Shown: positions 9,158 through 18,371, counted from the first letter of the stretch. The stretch is 64,000 nucleotides of DNA from Massilibacteroides vaginae (GCF_900178525.1 NZ_FXDJ01000009.1:1539001-1603000), one strand, 5' to 3'. Translations and numbers: made by a program. The notes: generated by a model not told the origin, from the letters alone.

Positions 9158-11443
9158 ATGACTTATTTGATAGCCAAGGTAGAGTGGTTAAGAAGAATCC
9201 ATTTGTCTTTTATGGTAATTGTATTCTTCTTTTCCGCTGTATTGATCAACGCGCAAACACAGAAAGATACCACAACTATTAAGTTGCAGGAAGTGGTTGT
9301 ATATGGAGACGAAGCGGGAAAGAATCTGACTGATCCGCTAATGGGACGCGTTTCAATAAAGGATAAGTTGATATTGAACCTTCCGGTTATGTTCGGCGAA
9401 CCGGATATTGTCAAAACGCTTCAGACTTTGCCGGGAGTATCTCCGGGAGTTGAAGGGTTTACCGGACTCTATGTACATGGAGGAGACAACGATCAGAATC
9501 TTTTTCTGTATCAGGGTTTGCCGCTTTATCATGTAAGTCATTTGGGTGGTATTTTCTCCTCTTTTAATGTGTTTACAGTGAGAAGTCTTGATTTTTTTAA
9601 ATCTTCTTTTCCTGCCCGTTACGGAGGGCGTATCTCAAGTATTACAGACATAGGGATGAACCAACCTGATTTTGAGAAATTTACCGGAAAATTCTCGTTG
9701 GGCTTATTAGGCGGAAATGCGTACATCTCTGCTCCTTTAGTGAAAGAAAAGACAGCGTTTTCTGTAGGATTACGCCGATCATGGATTGATGCCATTTCAA
9801 TCCCTACGTTGGCTATAATGAATCAGGTACAAAAGAAGAAGGGAGAAAAACATATTGCCCAATATGCATTTGTCGACTTTAATATGCGTATTGATCATCA
9901 CTTCAACCAGAAATCAAAAATGTATTTAGTAGGTTATTACGGATACGATAATCTAAAAATCGGAGAAAGATTATTCGAAAGCAGGGAAGACAAAAATGCA
10001 GTGATGAATTCGGGAGATAGTGACGAACCAAGCCGTTTTTTTGATGAGGATATAAACAGACTATCCTGGGGGAACTGGGGCGTTTTAGGAGCTTTTGATT
10101 ATCGCTTGAATAATGGATTATTACATGCTTCTATTTATCATTCAAACTATTCCTCCTCTTATAAACAAGAAAAAGAATACCAGGCGAACCTTAGTGATCC
10201 GTCAACTTACGGCTATAACCGCAGTCATACAAAAAACAAAATTAAGGATGTTGGATTTAAGGTGTCTTACATGGGTGAATTTGGTGAATTCTACCTCTTT
10301 GAAAGTGGAGCAGGTTTCATTCATCACGCGTATCTTCCTGAAGGCCTTTTGAATGAATCAAGAGAGGGAGAAGAGTTATTCTCCGATGATAACAATAGTC
10401 CGGATGTTTCTGCTAATGAAGGTTATTTCTACATGGACAATACATTTAATATAACTGACCGGGTGGCATTTCAGGCCGGACTTCGCGGGGTTACTTATCA
10501 TATTCAATCTCATAGCCATAACCGATTAGAACCACGTGCTTCTTTACGGATTAATTTGTCGCCTGATTACAGTATAAAAGCCGGTTATGCCCGCATGTAT
10601 CAATTTGTGCAGCAGATATCGAGTAATTATATTAATCTTCCGACTGATTTGTGGCAACCCATAACGGCTGAATTAAAACCACTGCAAAGTGATCAGTATT
10701 CTCTGGGCCTTTATGGAAATTTACCTCATTCCATGTATTTCTCTGTGGAAGGATGGTATAAAGATATGCAACATCTGTTAGAGTATAGAGAGGGTATTTC
10801 TTCTCTTAACCCCAATTTAAACTGGGAGGAAAAATTAACGGCTGGAAAAGGATGGTCGTATGGTATAGACCTAAGTGTTTCTAAAACTGCAGGGAAATTT
10901 TCGGGCTCTGTGGGCTATGGATTAATGTGGAACCGGCGGAAGTTTGATGAATTGAATCAAGGCGAGACCTTCCCTGCTAAATTTGATAACCGGCACAAGC
11001 TAAATATCAACGCAAATTATAGTTTGAATGAGAAGATTGAATTTAATGCCGGATGGACGTATATGACGGGAAATCGCTTAACCCTTTCGCTGTATAACTA
11101 CGACATACCGGGAGATCAGTTTCCCGATGCCCCCTCGGTAGGCGCTCCGAATCTTGATGAAATTACCGGAGTAGATTATTACTCGAAAAGAAATAATATC
11201 CGGATGCCTGCCTATCATCGCCTTGATCTTGGAATGAGTATTCATAGGCTGTTAAAGAATGGGAAAAAGGGTATTTGGAACGTTAGCCTATATAATGCTT
11301 ATTGCAGAATGAATCCTATCACAATCAAAAAAGATGATGTGAATAAAATTTGGGAGGCAAAAGGAAATCAATGGAACCGTGTGTTCAAAACGTTTAGTTT
11401 TATTCCGGTTATCCCATCCGTATCGTATACTTATATCTTTTAA
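9158..11443 (+). CDS. TonB-dependent outer-membrane receptor
   Basis: The 761-residue protein has a signal segment (LSFMVIVFFFSAVLINAQ), a TonB-box-like stretch LQEVVVYGDE and a plug domain (IVKTLQTLPGVSPGVEGFTGL). A 22-strand-type barrel follows and ends in an aromatic residue (SYTYIF). It lacks the N-terminal carboxypeptidase-like domain often found in DUF4249-linked receptors. It lies between a lipoprotein and a DUF4249 gene, a context common in Bacteroidetes, and probably imports an unidentified ligand across the outer membrane. Confidence 0.88.
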   Translation: MTYLIAKVEWLRRIHLSFMVIVFFFSAVLINAQTQKDTTTIKLQEVVVYGDEAGKNLTDPLMGRVSIKDKLILNLPVMFGEPDIVKTLQTLPGVSPGVEGFTGLYVHGGDNDQNLFLYQGLPLYHVSHLGGIFSSFNVFTVRSLDFFKSSFPARYGGRISSITDIGMNQPDFEKFTGKFSLGLLGGNAYISAPLVKEKTAFSVGLRRSWIDAISIPTLAIMNQVQKKKGEKHIAQYAFVDFNMRIDHHFNQKSKMYLVGYYGYDNLKIGERLFESREDKNAVMNSGDSDEPSRFFDEDINRLSWGNWGVLGAFDYRLNNGLLHASIYHSNYSSSYKQEKEYQANLSDPSTYGYNRSHTKNKIKDVGFKVSYMGEFGEFYLFESGAGFIHHAYLPEGLLNESREGEELFSDDNNSPDVSANEGYFYMDNTFNITDRVAFQAGLRGVTYHIQSHSHNRLEPRASLRINLSPDYSIKAGYARMYQFVQQISSNYINLPTDLWQPITAELKPLQSDQYSLGLYGNLPHSMYFSVEGWYKDMQHLLEYREGISSLNPNLNWEEKLTAGKGWSYGIDLSVSKTAGKFSGSVGYGLMWNRRKFDELNQGETFPAKFDNRHKLNINANYSLNEKIEFNAGWTYMTGNRLTLSLYNYDIPGDQFPDAPSVGAPNLDEITGVDYYSKRNNIRMPAYHRLDLGMSIHRLLKNGKKGIWNVSLYNAYCRMNPITIKKDDVNKIWEAKGNQWNRVFKTFSFIPVIPSVSYTYIF

Positions 11444-11455
11444 TCTGATAAATAT

Positions 11456-11536
11456 ATGAAACGAACAGGTAAAACAATTGTTTACTCCAAAGTGAATAAT
11501 CCGGTTAATTCCACACCACCTGAACGTATAAAATAA
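11456..11536 (+). CDS. possible 26-residue small ORF
   Basis: An ATG-to-TAA frame starting MKRTGKTIVYSKVN lies in the 104-nt gap between the TonB receptor and the DUF4249 gene. It is basic and hydrophilic, with no signal. There is no homology evidence; it may be chance or a translational linker. Confidence 0.15.
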   Translation: MKRTGKTIVYSKVNNPVNSTPPERIK

Positions 11537-11547
11537 ATTATAATCGC

Positions 11548-12516
11548 ATGAAATATGTATACTTCATAATCATAGCTTTACTGCTTAATTCGTGCTATCG
11601 CGACATAGACCTGAATAAACATCGTGAAATGGAAGGGGAAAACCTGTTAACGATAAATTCTATTATTAATCCGGATTCAACGGTAGCTGTTGCTGCAACA
11701 CGGATGTTCTTTTTTTCAGATGTTCACAATGAGCGCGTAGTTGTTTCGGATCTTGATATTGAACTTCATATCAACTCCGAATTTATAGAAAAGATGCGTT
11801 TCAATGCTCAGCGTAAACTATATGAATCTGTAAGCCGACCGGCAATAGGAGATGTGGTTTCTCTGCAAACTACATTTAACAATACAAAAGTGCAAACTGC
11901 CGATATCATTCCTGAAAGTGTTGCGATAGAATCGATTAACGCTGAACGACAAGGGCCAATGCATATTTATTCCGGCAATGATTACTTACTCACTTACCGA
12001 ATTACTTTTTCTGATAATCCGGATGAAGAAAACTTTTACTTTCTGCAATATGATGTCGTAGATAAGCGATATGACGTTGATATGGGGGAACGGGATTTTA
12101 CTTCTGAATTTGTGTTTCAACAACTTGCAAAGCAGGTAAATGGAACATTGCCGGGCTGGGAACCTTACTCGTTTTACGGACTCCCATTCTCTGACCGGGG
12201 GATTAACGGAAAGACACACACACTGGTAGTAAAAGAAAAAATTCAGGGAGAGTTTTCAAACTTGACAGCCCAAAAACAAATGAACCGTGAGTTCAAACTA
12301 TACGCGATCTCTAAATCTTACTATAATTATCTTGTCAGTTTACTTTGTAATCGTTCCGATGATGGAGGTATTCACGGAGGTATGATCGATATAGGAGTTG
12401 CAGACCCAATTAAAGTGTATAGCAATATTGATGGAGGTATTGGCATTTTGGGTAGTTATGCGGTTGAACCTAAAGTAATCGACATATTCTCCTTTACCGG
12501 TAAGTTTCCCCAATAA
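11548..12516 (+). CDS. DUF4249 domain lipoprotein
   Basis: The 322-residue protein begins with a lipoprotein signal (FIIIALLLNSC followed by YRDIDLNKH). It has the beta-rich pattern of DUF4249, including ENLLTINSIINPDSTVAVAA and a late FTLR-like RITFSDNPDEENFYFL segment. DUF4249 proteins are Bacteroidetes lipoproteins of unknown role encoded next to TonB receptors, as here; a surface lid or ligand-binding role is inferred. It is the last gene of the 8661-12516 operon. Confidence 0.82.
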   Translation: MKYVYFIIIALLLNSCYRDIDLNKHREMEGENLLTINSIINPDSTVAVAATRMFFFSDVHNERVVVSDLDIELHINSEFIEKMRFNAQRKLYESVSRPAIGDVVSLQTTFNNTKVQTADIIPESVAIESINAERQGPMHIYSGNDYLLTYRITFSDNPDEENFYFLQYDVVDKRYDVDMGERDFTSEFVFQQLAKQVNGTLPGWEPYSFYGLPFSDRGINGKTHTLVVKEKIQGEFSNLTAQKQMNREFKLYAISKSYYNYLVSLLCNRSDDGGIHGGMIDIGVADPIKVYSNIDGGIGILGSYAVEPKVIDIFSFTGKFPQ

Positions 12517-12517
12517 T

Positions 12518-12536
12518 TAACATGGAATTCATGTTA
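12518..12536. repeat. small inverted repeat after DUF4249
   Basis: TAACATG-gaatt-CATGTTA starts 2 nt after the DUF4249 stop. The stem is 7 bp and there is no T tract, so it is a weak terminator candidate or an RNA-end hairpin. Confidence 0.35.
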
Positions 12537-12630
12537 TAAAAGTCAGCATTAAGCTTTCGTGTTTTTCGTGAATCGTCCTTGTCTAATTCAGTTTTAATTA
12601 AATAAATAATTACATTTGTTTCTTATCTTA

Positions 12631-12655
12631 ACTGTTATACAATTTATATAACAGT
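12631..12655. promoter_or_regulatory. perfect inverted repeat upstream of hypF, candidate operator
   Basis: ACTGTTATA, a 7-nt spacer and TATAACAGT form a perfect 9-bp dyad. A TAGATTTG box (12669-12676) follows, so the dyad centre would sit roughly 40 bases before the start of transcription, the position of a class II activator. A second box, TACATTTG (12611-12618), lies just upstream; from that promoter the dyad would lie in the early leader. The regulator is not identified. Confidence 0.45.
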
Positions 12656-12774
12656 CATCTTGGCTTAATAGATTTGATTCAGCTGTTTCAAGTTGAAAGG
12701 CGTTAACTATATCGCATTTGTGATGATTTTTTTGAAGACGTTTTTTTTAATAAAAAGGTCAAGGTGAATAACAA

Positions 12775-15024
12775 ATGATCGTAGAAATTAGTATACAAGG
12801 ATTGGTGCAGGGTGTTGGCTTCAGACCATTTATTTTTACATTGGCTAAAAATATGGGTGTGAAGGGGGAGGTGCTGAATTGTGTCAATGGGGTTGTTATA
12901 CGGGCTGAACTTACGGAACCGCTGCTTGAGCTGTTTATACAAAGAATTCGCCTGGAATGTCCGCCTGTGGCTTTTATTCATCGTGTTGAGGTGAATAAGG
13001 GAATAAGCCGGACGGGAGTTTTTACTGATTTCGAAATTGCTAAAAGTATAGCCAACGAAACGCATATTACGCAGGTTGCTCCTGATATCGCCATCTGTGA
13101 TGCTTGTTTGAACGATCGTAAAACTCAGCCTTTTCGCATGGGGTATCCATTTATTAACTGCACAAATTGTGGTCCTCGCTTTTCTATCGTAAAAAGTCTG
13201 CCTTATGACAGAGAACAGACAACCATGTCGGTTTTTACTATGTGTACGACCTGTCGTGAGGAATATATGGACATTGCAAACCGCCGGTTTCATGCGCAGC
13301 CTGTAGCTTGCACTCATTGTGGTCCGGTGTATTACGCTACGTATAAAGGAAAATATATCGCTGATTACGAACAGTTACTTGCCGAAACGGTGCATCTGAT
13401 TGATGCTGGTGAAGTTGTGGCGGTAAAAGGGATAGGGGGGTATCATCTGGTATGTGATGCCTTAAATGAAGATGCAGTCAGGAAGCTTCGTGCCATTAAG
13501 CACCGGGACAGCAAACCGTTTGCCGTTATGTTCAACGGTATGCAAACGTTGCGCGAGTTTGTTTGTTGTAATGAAAAAGAAGAAGAGGAACTGACTTCAT
13601 ACAGAAAGCCTATCGTGCTACTTAAGCAGCGCAAGAAATTAGCGGAAGATATAAATCCGGGAATGCATACAATTGGTTCCTTTTTGCCTTATATGGCTGT
13701 TCATTACGATTGGTTTGAGCGTGTATCAACGCCTGCTTTGGTTATGACGAGTGGAAATCTGAGCGACTGTCCGATCGCCATATCTCCGGAAGAGGCCAAT
13801 GAACAATTCGGTGGAAAGGTTGCGCTTATACTTCATCATAACCGAGCGATTTATAATCGGGTGGATGATTCGATCGTACAGGTTATCGGTTCGGATGCCT
13901 GTATGATTCGACGATCGCGAGGGTATGTGCCTGAACCACTCTTCGTGGATGAGGATATGGAAGGGATTCTTGCCTTTGGTGCAGAGAAGACAAACGCATT
14001 TGCTTTAGGTAAAGACCATACCTGCATCCTGAGTCAATACATTGGCGATCTGAAAAATTGGGAGACTTACTCTTTTTATCAGGAATCCATGTCGCGTTTT
14101 CAGTTTTTATTCCGTTTTGAACCGAAAGTCCTGGTTTGCGACCTGCATCCGGATTATTTATCTTCGGGCTATGCCGAAACAATTCATCAGGAAAAGGGAA
14201 TACCGTTAATGCGGGTGCAACATCATCATGCGCATGCGGTGGCCTGTATGTTGGAGTATAATCTGCATGAGAAAGTGGTTGCTGTAGTTTGGGACGGAGT
14301 AGGGCTTGGGGAAGATGGAAATGTGTGGGGAGGTGAGTTTTTTCTGTGTGACAGATCGGGCTATTCACGTCTTTCTCATTTTGAATATATCCCGATGCCC
14401 GGAGGTGATTTGGCAGCAAAAGAACCCTGGCGTATGGTTGTGTCCTGTTTTCATCATTTTGGTTTGACTTTGCCTGATTCTTTTGTTGAACGAATAGGGG
14501 GAGAGAAAATAAATCAAATAAAAACGATTATTGATAAACGGTTGAACAGTCCGCTAACATCGAGTGCCGGACGATTATTTGATGCTTTTTCCTCGTTGTT
14601 GGGGCTTTGCGATGTGGCGACTCATCAGGCTCAGGCAGCTATCCTTTTGGAGCAATCGGCTGCGGAAGGAGTGACGGAATTGTATCCGGTACATTGTTCG
14701 GCCACTATTTCCATACGTGAGATGCTAGAACATATTGTTGTTGATATGGAAAAGAAAACCGGCGTAAATGAAATTGCTGTTAAAATTAATAATACATTTG
14801 CCGACCTGATTTTTCGGTTGGCAAAGAAACAACTGAAAGAAACAGGTGCAAACAAAGTCGTTTTATCCGGAGGATGTTTCCAAAATAAACGGCTGACAGA
14901 ACTATTATTGGATTTATTTTCGAGGGAGGGAATTTCTTTGTACATTCCCCACCGCATTCCATGTAATGATGGCGGTTTGGCAGCCGGGCAATTAGCTGTT
15001 GCCGCCGCGCGGATGAAAAGTTGA
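12775..15024 (+). CDS. hypF: carbamoyltransferase HypF
   Basis: HypF makes the thiocarboxamide used by HypE to form the cyanide ligands of [NiFe] hydrogenase. All domains are present in 749 residues: an N-terminal acylphosphatase domain (GLVQGVGFRPF), two zinc-finger clusters (CDAC, CTNCGPRF, CTTC, CTHCGP at about 108-185), a YrdC-like domain (VVAVKGIGGYHLVCDA) and a Kae1-like C-terminal domain with the metal-binding HHHAHA near residue 481 and VLSGGCFQNKRL. It starts the hypF-hypA-hypB unit on the plus strand, 11 kb from hypC-hypD on the minus strand. The stop is 5 nt before the hypA ATG. Confidence 0.97.
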   Translation: MIVEISIQGLVQGVGFRPFIFTLAKNMGVKGEVLNCVNGVVIRAELTEPLLELFIQRIRLECPPVAFIHRVEVNKGISRTGVFTDFEIAKSIANETHITQVAPDIAICDACLNDRKTQPFRMGYPFINCTNCGPRFSIVKSLPYDREQTTMSVFTMCTTCREEYMDIANRRFHAQPVACTHCGPVYYATYKGKYIADYEQLLAETVHLIDAGEVVAVKGIGGYHLVCDALNEDAVRKLRAIKHRDSKPFAVMFNGMQTLREFVCCNEKEEEELTSYRKPIVLLKQRKKLAEDINPGMHTIGSFLPYMAVHYDWFERVSTPALVMTSGNLSDCPIAISPEEANEQFGGKVALILHHNRAIYNRVDDSIVQVIGSDACMIRRSRGYVPEPLFVDEDMEGILAFGAEKTNAFALGKDHTCILSQYIGDLKNWETYSFYQESMSRFQFLFRFEPKVLVCDLHPDYLSSGYAETIHQEKGIPLMRVQHHHAHAVACMLEYNLHEKVVAVVWDGVGLGEDGNVWGGEFFLCDRSGYSRLSHFEYIPMPGGDLAAKEPWRMVVSCFHHFGLTLPDSFVERIGGEKINQIKTIIDKRLNSPLTSSAGRLFDAFSSLLGLCDVATHQAQAAILLEQSAAEGVTELYPVHCSATISIREMLEHIVVDMEKKTGVNEIAVKINNTFADLIFRLAKKQLKETGANKVVLSGGCFQNKRLTELLLDLFSREGISLYIPHRIPCNDGGLAAGQLAVAAARMKS

Positions 15025-15029
15025 ATTGT

Positions 15030-15371
15030 ATGCATGAATTAGCTATTGCGCAAAGTATTGTTCAACTCGCTGAGCAAAACGCGAGAGAGAATCAGGCACA
15101 AGAAATTGAGGAGCTTGAACTTGAAATAGGAAGTTTGGCAGGAGTGGAGATCGCATCACTGGAATTCGCCTTGCAGTGTGCCGTAAAAGATACAATGCTG
15201 AACAACGCGCGAATTATCCGGCATGATATCCGGGCGGAGGGGCGATGTGGCGATTGCGAAACACGCTTTTTTGTAGATACGTTGTTTTCACCTTGTCCGC
15301 GATGCGGATCGTATGCTGTGAATATCTTGCATGGAAAAGAATTAAGAATAAAATCGATTATTGTTAAATAA
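15030..15371 (+). CDS. hypA: hydrogenase nickel insertion protein HypA
   Basis: HypA delivers nickel to the hydrogenase large subunit with HypB. The ATG at 15030 gives MHELAIAQSIV, placing the nickel ligand His at position 2; a TTG three codons upstream would destroy this and is rejected. The zinc site is formed by CGDC and CPRCGS near the C-terminus. At 113 residues it is a standard HypA. It lies 5 nt after hypF and 11 nt before hypB. Confidence 0.96.
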   Translation: MHELAIAQSIVQLAEQNARENQAQEIEELELEIGSLAGVEIASLEFALQCAVKDTMLNNARIIRHDIRAEGRCGDCETRFFVDTLFSPCPRCGSYAVNILHGKELRIKSIIVK

Positions 15372-15382
15372 AGTAGAATAGT

Positions 15383-16129
15383 ATGTGCGGAACTTGCGGA
15401 TGTAGCAATCATGATCACGGGCATAGCCACGATCATAGTCATGACCACAGTCACAGTCATTCTCATGACCACGGAGATGGTACGAAAATAACCATAGAGC
15501 AAGATATTCTTCAGAAAAACAACCTGCTTGCCGAACGTAACAGAGGTTATTTTGAGGCGAAGAATATCTATTGCCTTAACTTAATGAGCTCTCCCGGAGC
15601 CGGCAAAACAGCGCTGCTGGAAGAAACGATCAGACGTATAAAAGGAAAGTCTTCTATCTGCGTAATTGAAGGAGATCAGCAAACGAATAACGACGCGGAT
15701 CGTATAGCTGCCCTCGAAGTGGAAGCGTTTCAGGTAAACACAGGAACGGGCTGTCATTTGGATGCTGCCATGGTGAACCACGCTATAAAGCATTTGAAGC
15801 CGGAAGAGGATTCTATTCTTTTTATTGAAAACGTGGGAAATTTAGTTTGTCCTGCTATGTTTGATCTGGGAGAGGCAAAGAAGGTCGTTATTATCAGCCC
15901 GACTGAAGGGGATGATAAACCCTTGAAATACCCTTATATGTTTCAGGAGGCTGATGTCTGTATTATTAACAAAATTGACCTTGTTCCGTATCTGAATACG
16001 GACGTTAATAAATTGCGTGAGAACGCGCTTAAGGTAAATCATCACCTGGAGCTATTTGACGTATCGGCAACAACAGGTGCCGGAATGGATGCCTGGTGCG
16101 AGTGGTTGCTAAAAAAGAACAATCAATAA
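15383..16129 (+). CDS. hypB: hydrogenase nickel incorporation GTPase HypB
   Basis: HypB is a GTPase that supplies nickel to HypA. The N-terminus MCGTCGC is the high-affinity nickel motif and is followed by a His/Asp-rich stretch (residues about 9-32) able to store nickel. The G domain has the P-loop SSPGAGKTALL, metal-binding TGTGCHLDAAM, ENVGNLVCPA and the NKID specificity motif. Length 248 is typical for the His-rich type. The His-rich leader suggests the cell buffers nickel. Confidence 0.97.
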   Translation: MCGTCGCSNHDHGHSHDHSHDHSHSHSHDHGDGTKITIEQDILQKNNLLAERNRGYFEAKNIYCLNLMSSPGAGKTALLEETIRRIKGKSSICVIEGDQQTNNDADRIAALEVEAFQVNTGTGCHLDAAMVNHAIKHLKPEEDSILFIENVGNLVCPAMFDLGEAKKVVIISPTEGDDKPLKYPYMFQEADVCIINKIDLVPYLNTDVNKLRENALKVNHHLELFDVSATTGAGMDAWCEWLLKKNNQ

Positions 16130-16139
16130 TAAAATAACT

Positions 16140-16646
16140 ATGGAAGCGACAGTTAAACTCTACTCTTTGTCTTATAATCAAGTAAAGACATACGCGTTTG
16201 CGGTTTTGTTTGTAATTGGTAATATTGTTTTTCCTCAGTTGTGTCATCTTGTTCCTAACGGAGGATTGACGTTACTCCCTATTTATTTCTTTACACTGAT
16301 AGCGGCTTACAAATATGGGCTGACTGTAGGTTTACTTACAGCCGTTCTTTCTCCGTTGGCAAATCACCTTTTGTTCGGTATGCCTCCTGCGCCGGTGTTA
16401 TTGTCCATATTGATCAAGTCGTCTATACTTGCTATTGCAGCGGCTCTGGTTGCTAACCGCTTGGGGAAGGTTTCTTTTTGGGGATTGTTAACGGCTGTGC
16501 TGATCTGTCAATTTGCCGGAACAATGTTCGAGTGGGCGATCGTAAAGGATTTCTTTGTAGCAATTCAGGATTTCCGCATTGGAATTCCGGGTATTCTTCT
16601 TCAGATATTTGGTGGATATGCTGTCTTGCGTGCAATTACCCATTGA
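16140..16646 (+). CDS. ECF-type transporter S component-like membrane protein
   Basis: The 168-residue protein is almost wholly hydrophobic, with about five to six transmembrane segments (YAFAVLFVIGNIVF, LLPIYFFTLIAAYKYG, LTAVLSPLANHLLFGMPPAP, ILIKSSILAIAAALVANRL, FWGLLTAVLICQFAGTMF). Size and pattern fit the substrate-binding S component of an energy-coupling factor transporter, which would need EcfA/EcfT from elsewhere. It starts 10 nt after hypB and its end overlaps the FmdE-like gene. The context suggests nickel, cobalt or a metal-cofactor precursor as substrate, but no His-rich N-terminus of the CbiM/NikM kind is seen, so the substrate is uncertain. Confidence 0.7.
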   Translation: MEATVKLYSLSYNQVKTYAFAVLFVIGNIVFPQLCHLVPNGGLTLLPIYFFTLIAAYKYGLTVGLLTAVLSPLANHLLFGMPPAPVLLSILIKSSILAIAAALVANRLGKVSFWGLLTAVLICQFAGTMFEWAIVKDFFVAIQDFRIGIPGILLQIFGGYAVLRAITH

Positions 16647-17172
16647 CCCGGCACTGTATCAGGACGACGTAAGACCGATTGTTTCAAAAACCATAGAACG
16701 TTTCGGACTGGAAGAATGGAAAGCCGGTGTGCTGACTAATTCGTTGCACGGTCATTTAGGTATATACGCCATTATGGGAGTAAAGATGGGATTGGCTGCC
16801 ATTGAGTATCTTGGGGTTGAACCCGGAGCAGTCAGTATTCGGTCGTACGCAGGCATGAAACCGCCTGTAAGTTGTATGAACGATGGTTTGCAAGTAAGTG
16901 CCGAAGCTACTTTCGGGCATGGTCTGATCAGTTCTCCACCAACGGATATGCCGATACCTATGGCCGATTTTACGGCAAATGGTCGTGTGATTCAGATGCG
17001 GTTTAAACAAAACGTAGAGTCCATGATCAAAAACGAGATCAGGCAAGCTTTTGATAAATATGCGCATACTCCTCCCTACTGGGAATATGTTCGTAAATTG
17101 GCTATTCAATATTGGGCTGAACTGGATAGGAAGGAACTGTTTGATATAGTAGAAATTACTTCCTCGCGTTGA
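16618..17172 (+). CDS. FmdE-like protein (formylmethanofuran dehydrogenase subunit E family)
   Basis: The 184-residue protein resembles the FmdE family: HGHLGIYAIMGVKMG matches the N-terminal GH-x-C/G motif, and PVSCMNDGLQVSAEATFGHG matches the second conserved block (usually Cys plus Asp). The Cys that normally follows GHL in many members is Gly here. The start at 16618 overlaps the ECF gene by 29 nt; a frame-open ATG at 16579 is an alternative. FmdE-family proteins occur next to molybdenum, tungsten or other metal enzymes, and their role is not well defined. Coupling to an ECF component and hypB points to metal or cofactor handling (inference). Confidence 0.7.
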   Translation: MLSCVQLPIDPALYQDDVRPIVSKTIERFGLEEWKAGVLTNSLHGHLGIYAIMGVKMGLAAIEYLGVEPGAVSIRSYAGMKPPVSCMNDGLQVSAEATFGHGLISSPPTDMPIPMADFTANGRVIQMRFKQNVESMIKNEIRQAFDKYAHTPPYWEYVRKLAIQYWAELDRKELFDIVEITSSR

Positions 17173-17180
17173 TTGAAAGA

Positions 17181-18371
17181 ATGAAACTGACAGAAACATT
17201 GATCGCTTTTATCGAAGACAACAGTCAGACGGATACATCCCGTTTACTGTTGAATGCTTCCCGTTATCCGGGGATCAATATCCCCTTTGTGGTTGAGCAG
17301 ATCAATGCCCGCCGACAGATTAAAGACAAACTTCCCGGATGGTATGCCAACAAAGCATTGGTCTTTCCGTCAAAGATAGCTGCAGAACAATGCTCGTCAG
17401 AACAGACAGCCTATTATAAACAACAATTGGTTAAAAACACGGATCATGTATGCGATTTAACCGGTGGATTGGGTATCGACTCCTACTATTATTCGCTTAA
17501 AGCAAAGAAAGTCACTTACATAGAACGCTTTGAAAACTATGTTGAGGCTGCCCGTTCGAACTACGAACTACTTCACGCCGGCAATATTACGGTTATGAAC
17601 GGTAACGGAGAAGAACTAGCGAAAGCAGTGGAAGACGTAAATGTATACTACCTTGATCCTGCCAGACGAGGTGGTGGAAACAAGCGGGTTTTTGCCCTGT
17701 CTGACTGCGAACCAAACTTAGTATCCTTGTATCCTGAGTTATTGGAATATGCTCCGAAAGTTATTGCGAAAATCTCCCCAATGGCGGATATTATGCATAC
17801 CCTTACTTTGTTGCCCGGAACGACTGAGATACATGTTGTTTCGGTGAGAAATGAATGCAAGGAATTGCTTTTTGTGATCGGGCGTGAAAAAGAAAGTCAA
17901 TCTCCGGTCCGGATTGTCTGTGCTAATTTCCTTACCAATGGAGAAATGGAGCGTTTTGTGTTTTCGCCGGAGGAAGAGCGAAGTGCCACGGCTACCTTTG
18001 CCCATACAATAGAACAATACCTTTATGAACCCAATGCCTCACTGCTGAAAGCCGGATCTTTTAAAGTGATAACGACCAGATACCCGATAAAAAAACTACA
18101 TGTCAATAGCCATCTGTACACTTCGGATGAGCTTATCCCCAATTTCCCGGGACGCGTATTTCATGTCGAAGAAACCATTCCCTTTTCATCCTCACGCTGT
18201 AAACATATCGTTAAAACTATTCCTCAAGCCAATATTACTGTTCGCAATTTCCCTTTACGTGTGGAAGACTTGCGTAAAAAGACAAAGATAGAAGAAGGAG
18301 GAGAGCTATATCTTTTTGCAACAACACTGTTTGATGATAGTAAAGTGTTAATTAAAACAAGAAAAGTATAG
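17181..18371 (+). CDS. class I SAM-dependent methyltransferase with THUMP-like domain
   Basis: The 396-residue protein has a Rossmann SAM site (VCDLTGGLGIDSYYYSLKA, then YIERFENYVEAARSNYELL) and the DPARRGGG motif in place of the usual DPPY. The C-terminal 100 residues fit the THUMP-like domain seen with such enzymes in Bacteroidetes. It probably modifies RNA, but the target is unknown. The ATG at 17181 lies 8 nt after the FmdE-like stop; the frame can also open from a TTG at 17169. Its place at the end of the hyp operon may be only read-through. Confidence 0.78.
   Translation: MKLTETLIAFIEDNSQTDTSRLLLNASRYPGINIPFVVEQINARRQIKDKLPGWYANKALVFPSKIAAEQCSSEQTAYYKQQLVKNTDHVCDLTGGLGIDSYYYSLKAKKVTYIERFENYVEAARSNYELLHAGNITVMNGNGEELAKAVEDVNVYYLDPARRGGGNKRVFALSDCEPNLVSLYPELLEYAPKVIAKISPMADIMHTLTLLPGTTEIHVVSVRNECKELLFVIGREKESQSPVRIVCANFLTNGEMERFVFSPEEERSATATFAHTIEQYLYEPNASLLKAGSFKVITTRYPIKKLHVNSHLYTSDELIPNFPGRVFHVEETIPFSSSRCKHIVKTIPQANITVRNFPLRVEDLRKKTKIEEGGELYLFATTLFDDSKVLIKTRKV

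Noticed and set aside
12703-13317. A 204-residue minus-strand frame opposite the hypF start
   Set aside because: It is antisense to clear HypF acylphosphatase and zinc-finger coding sequence.
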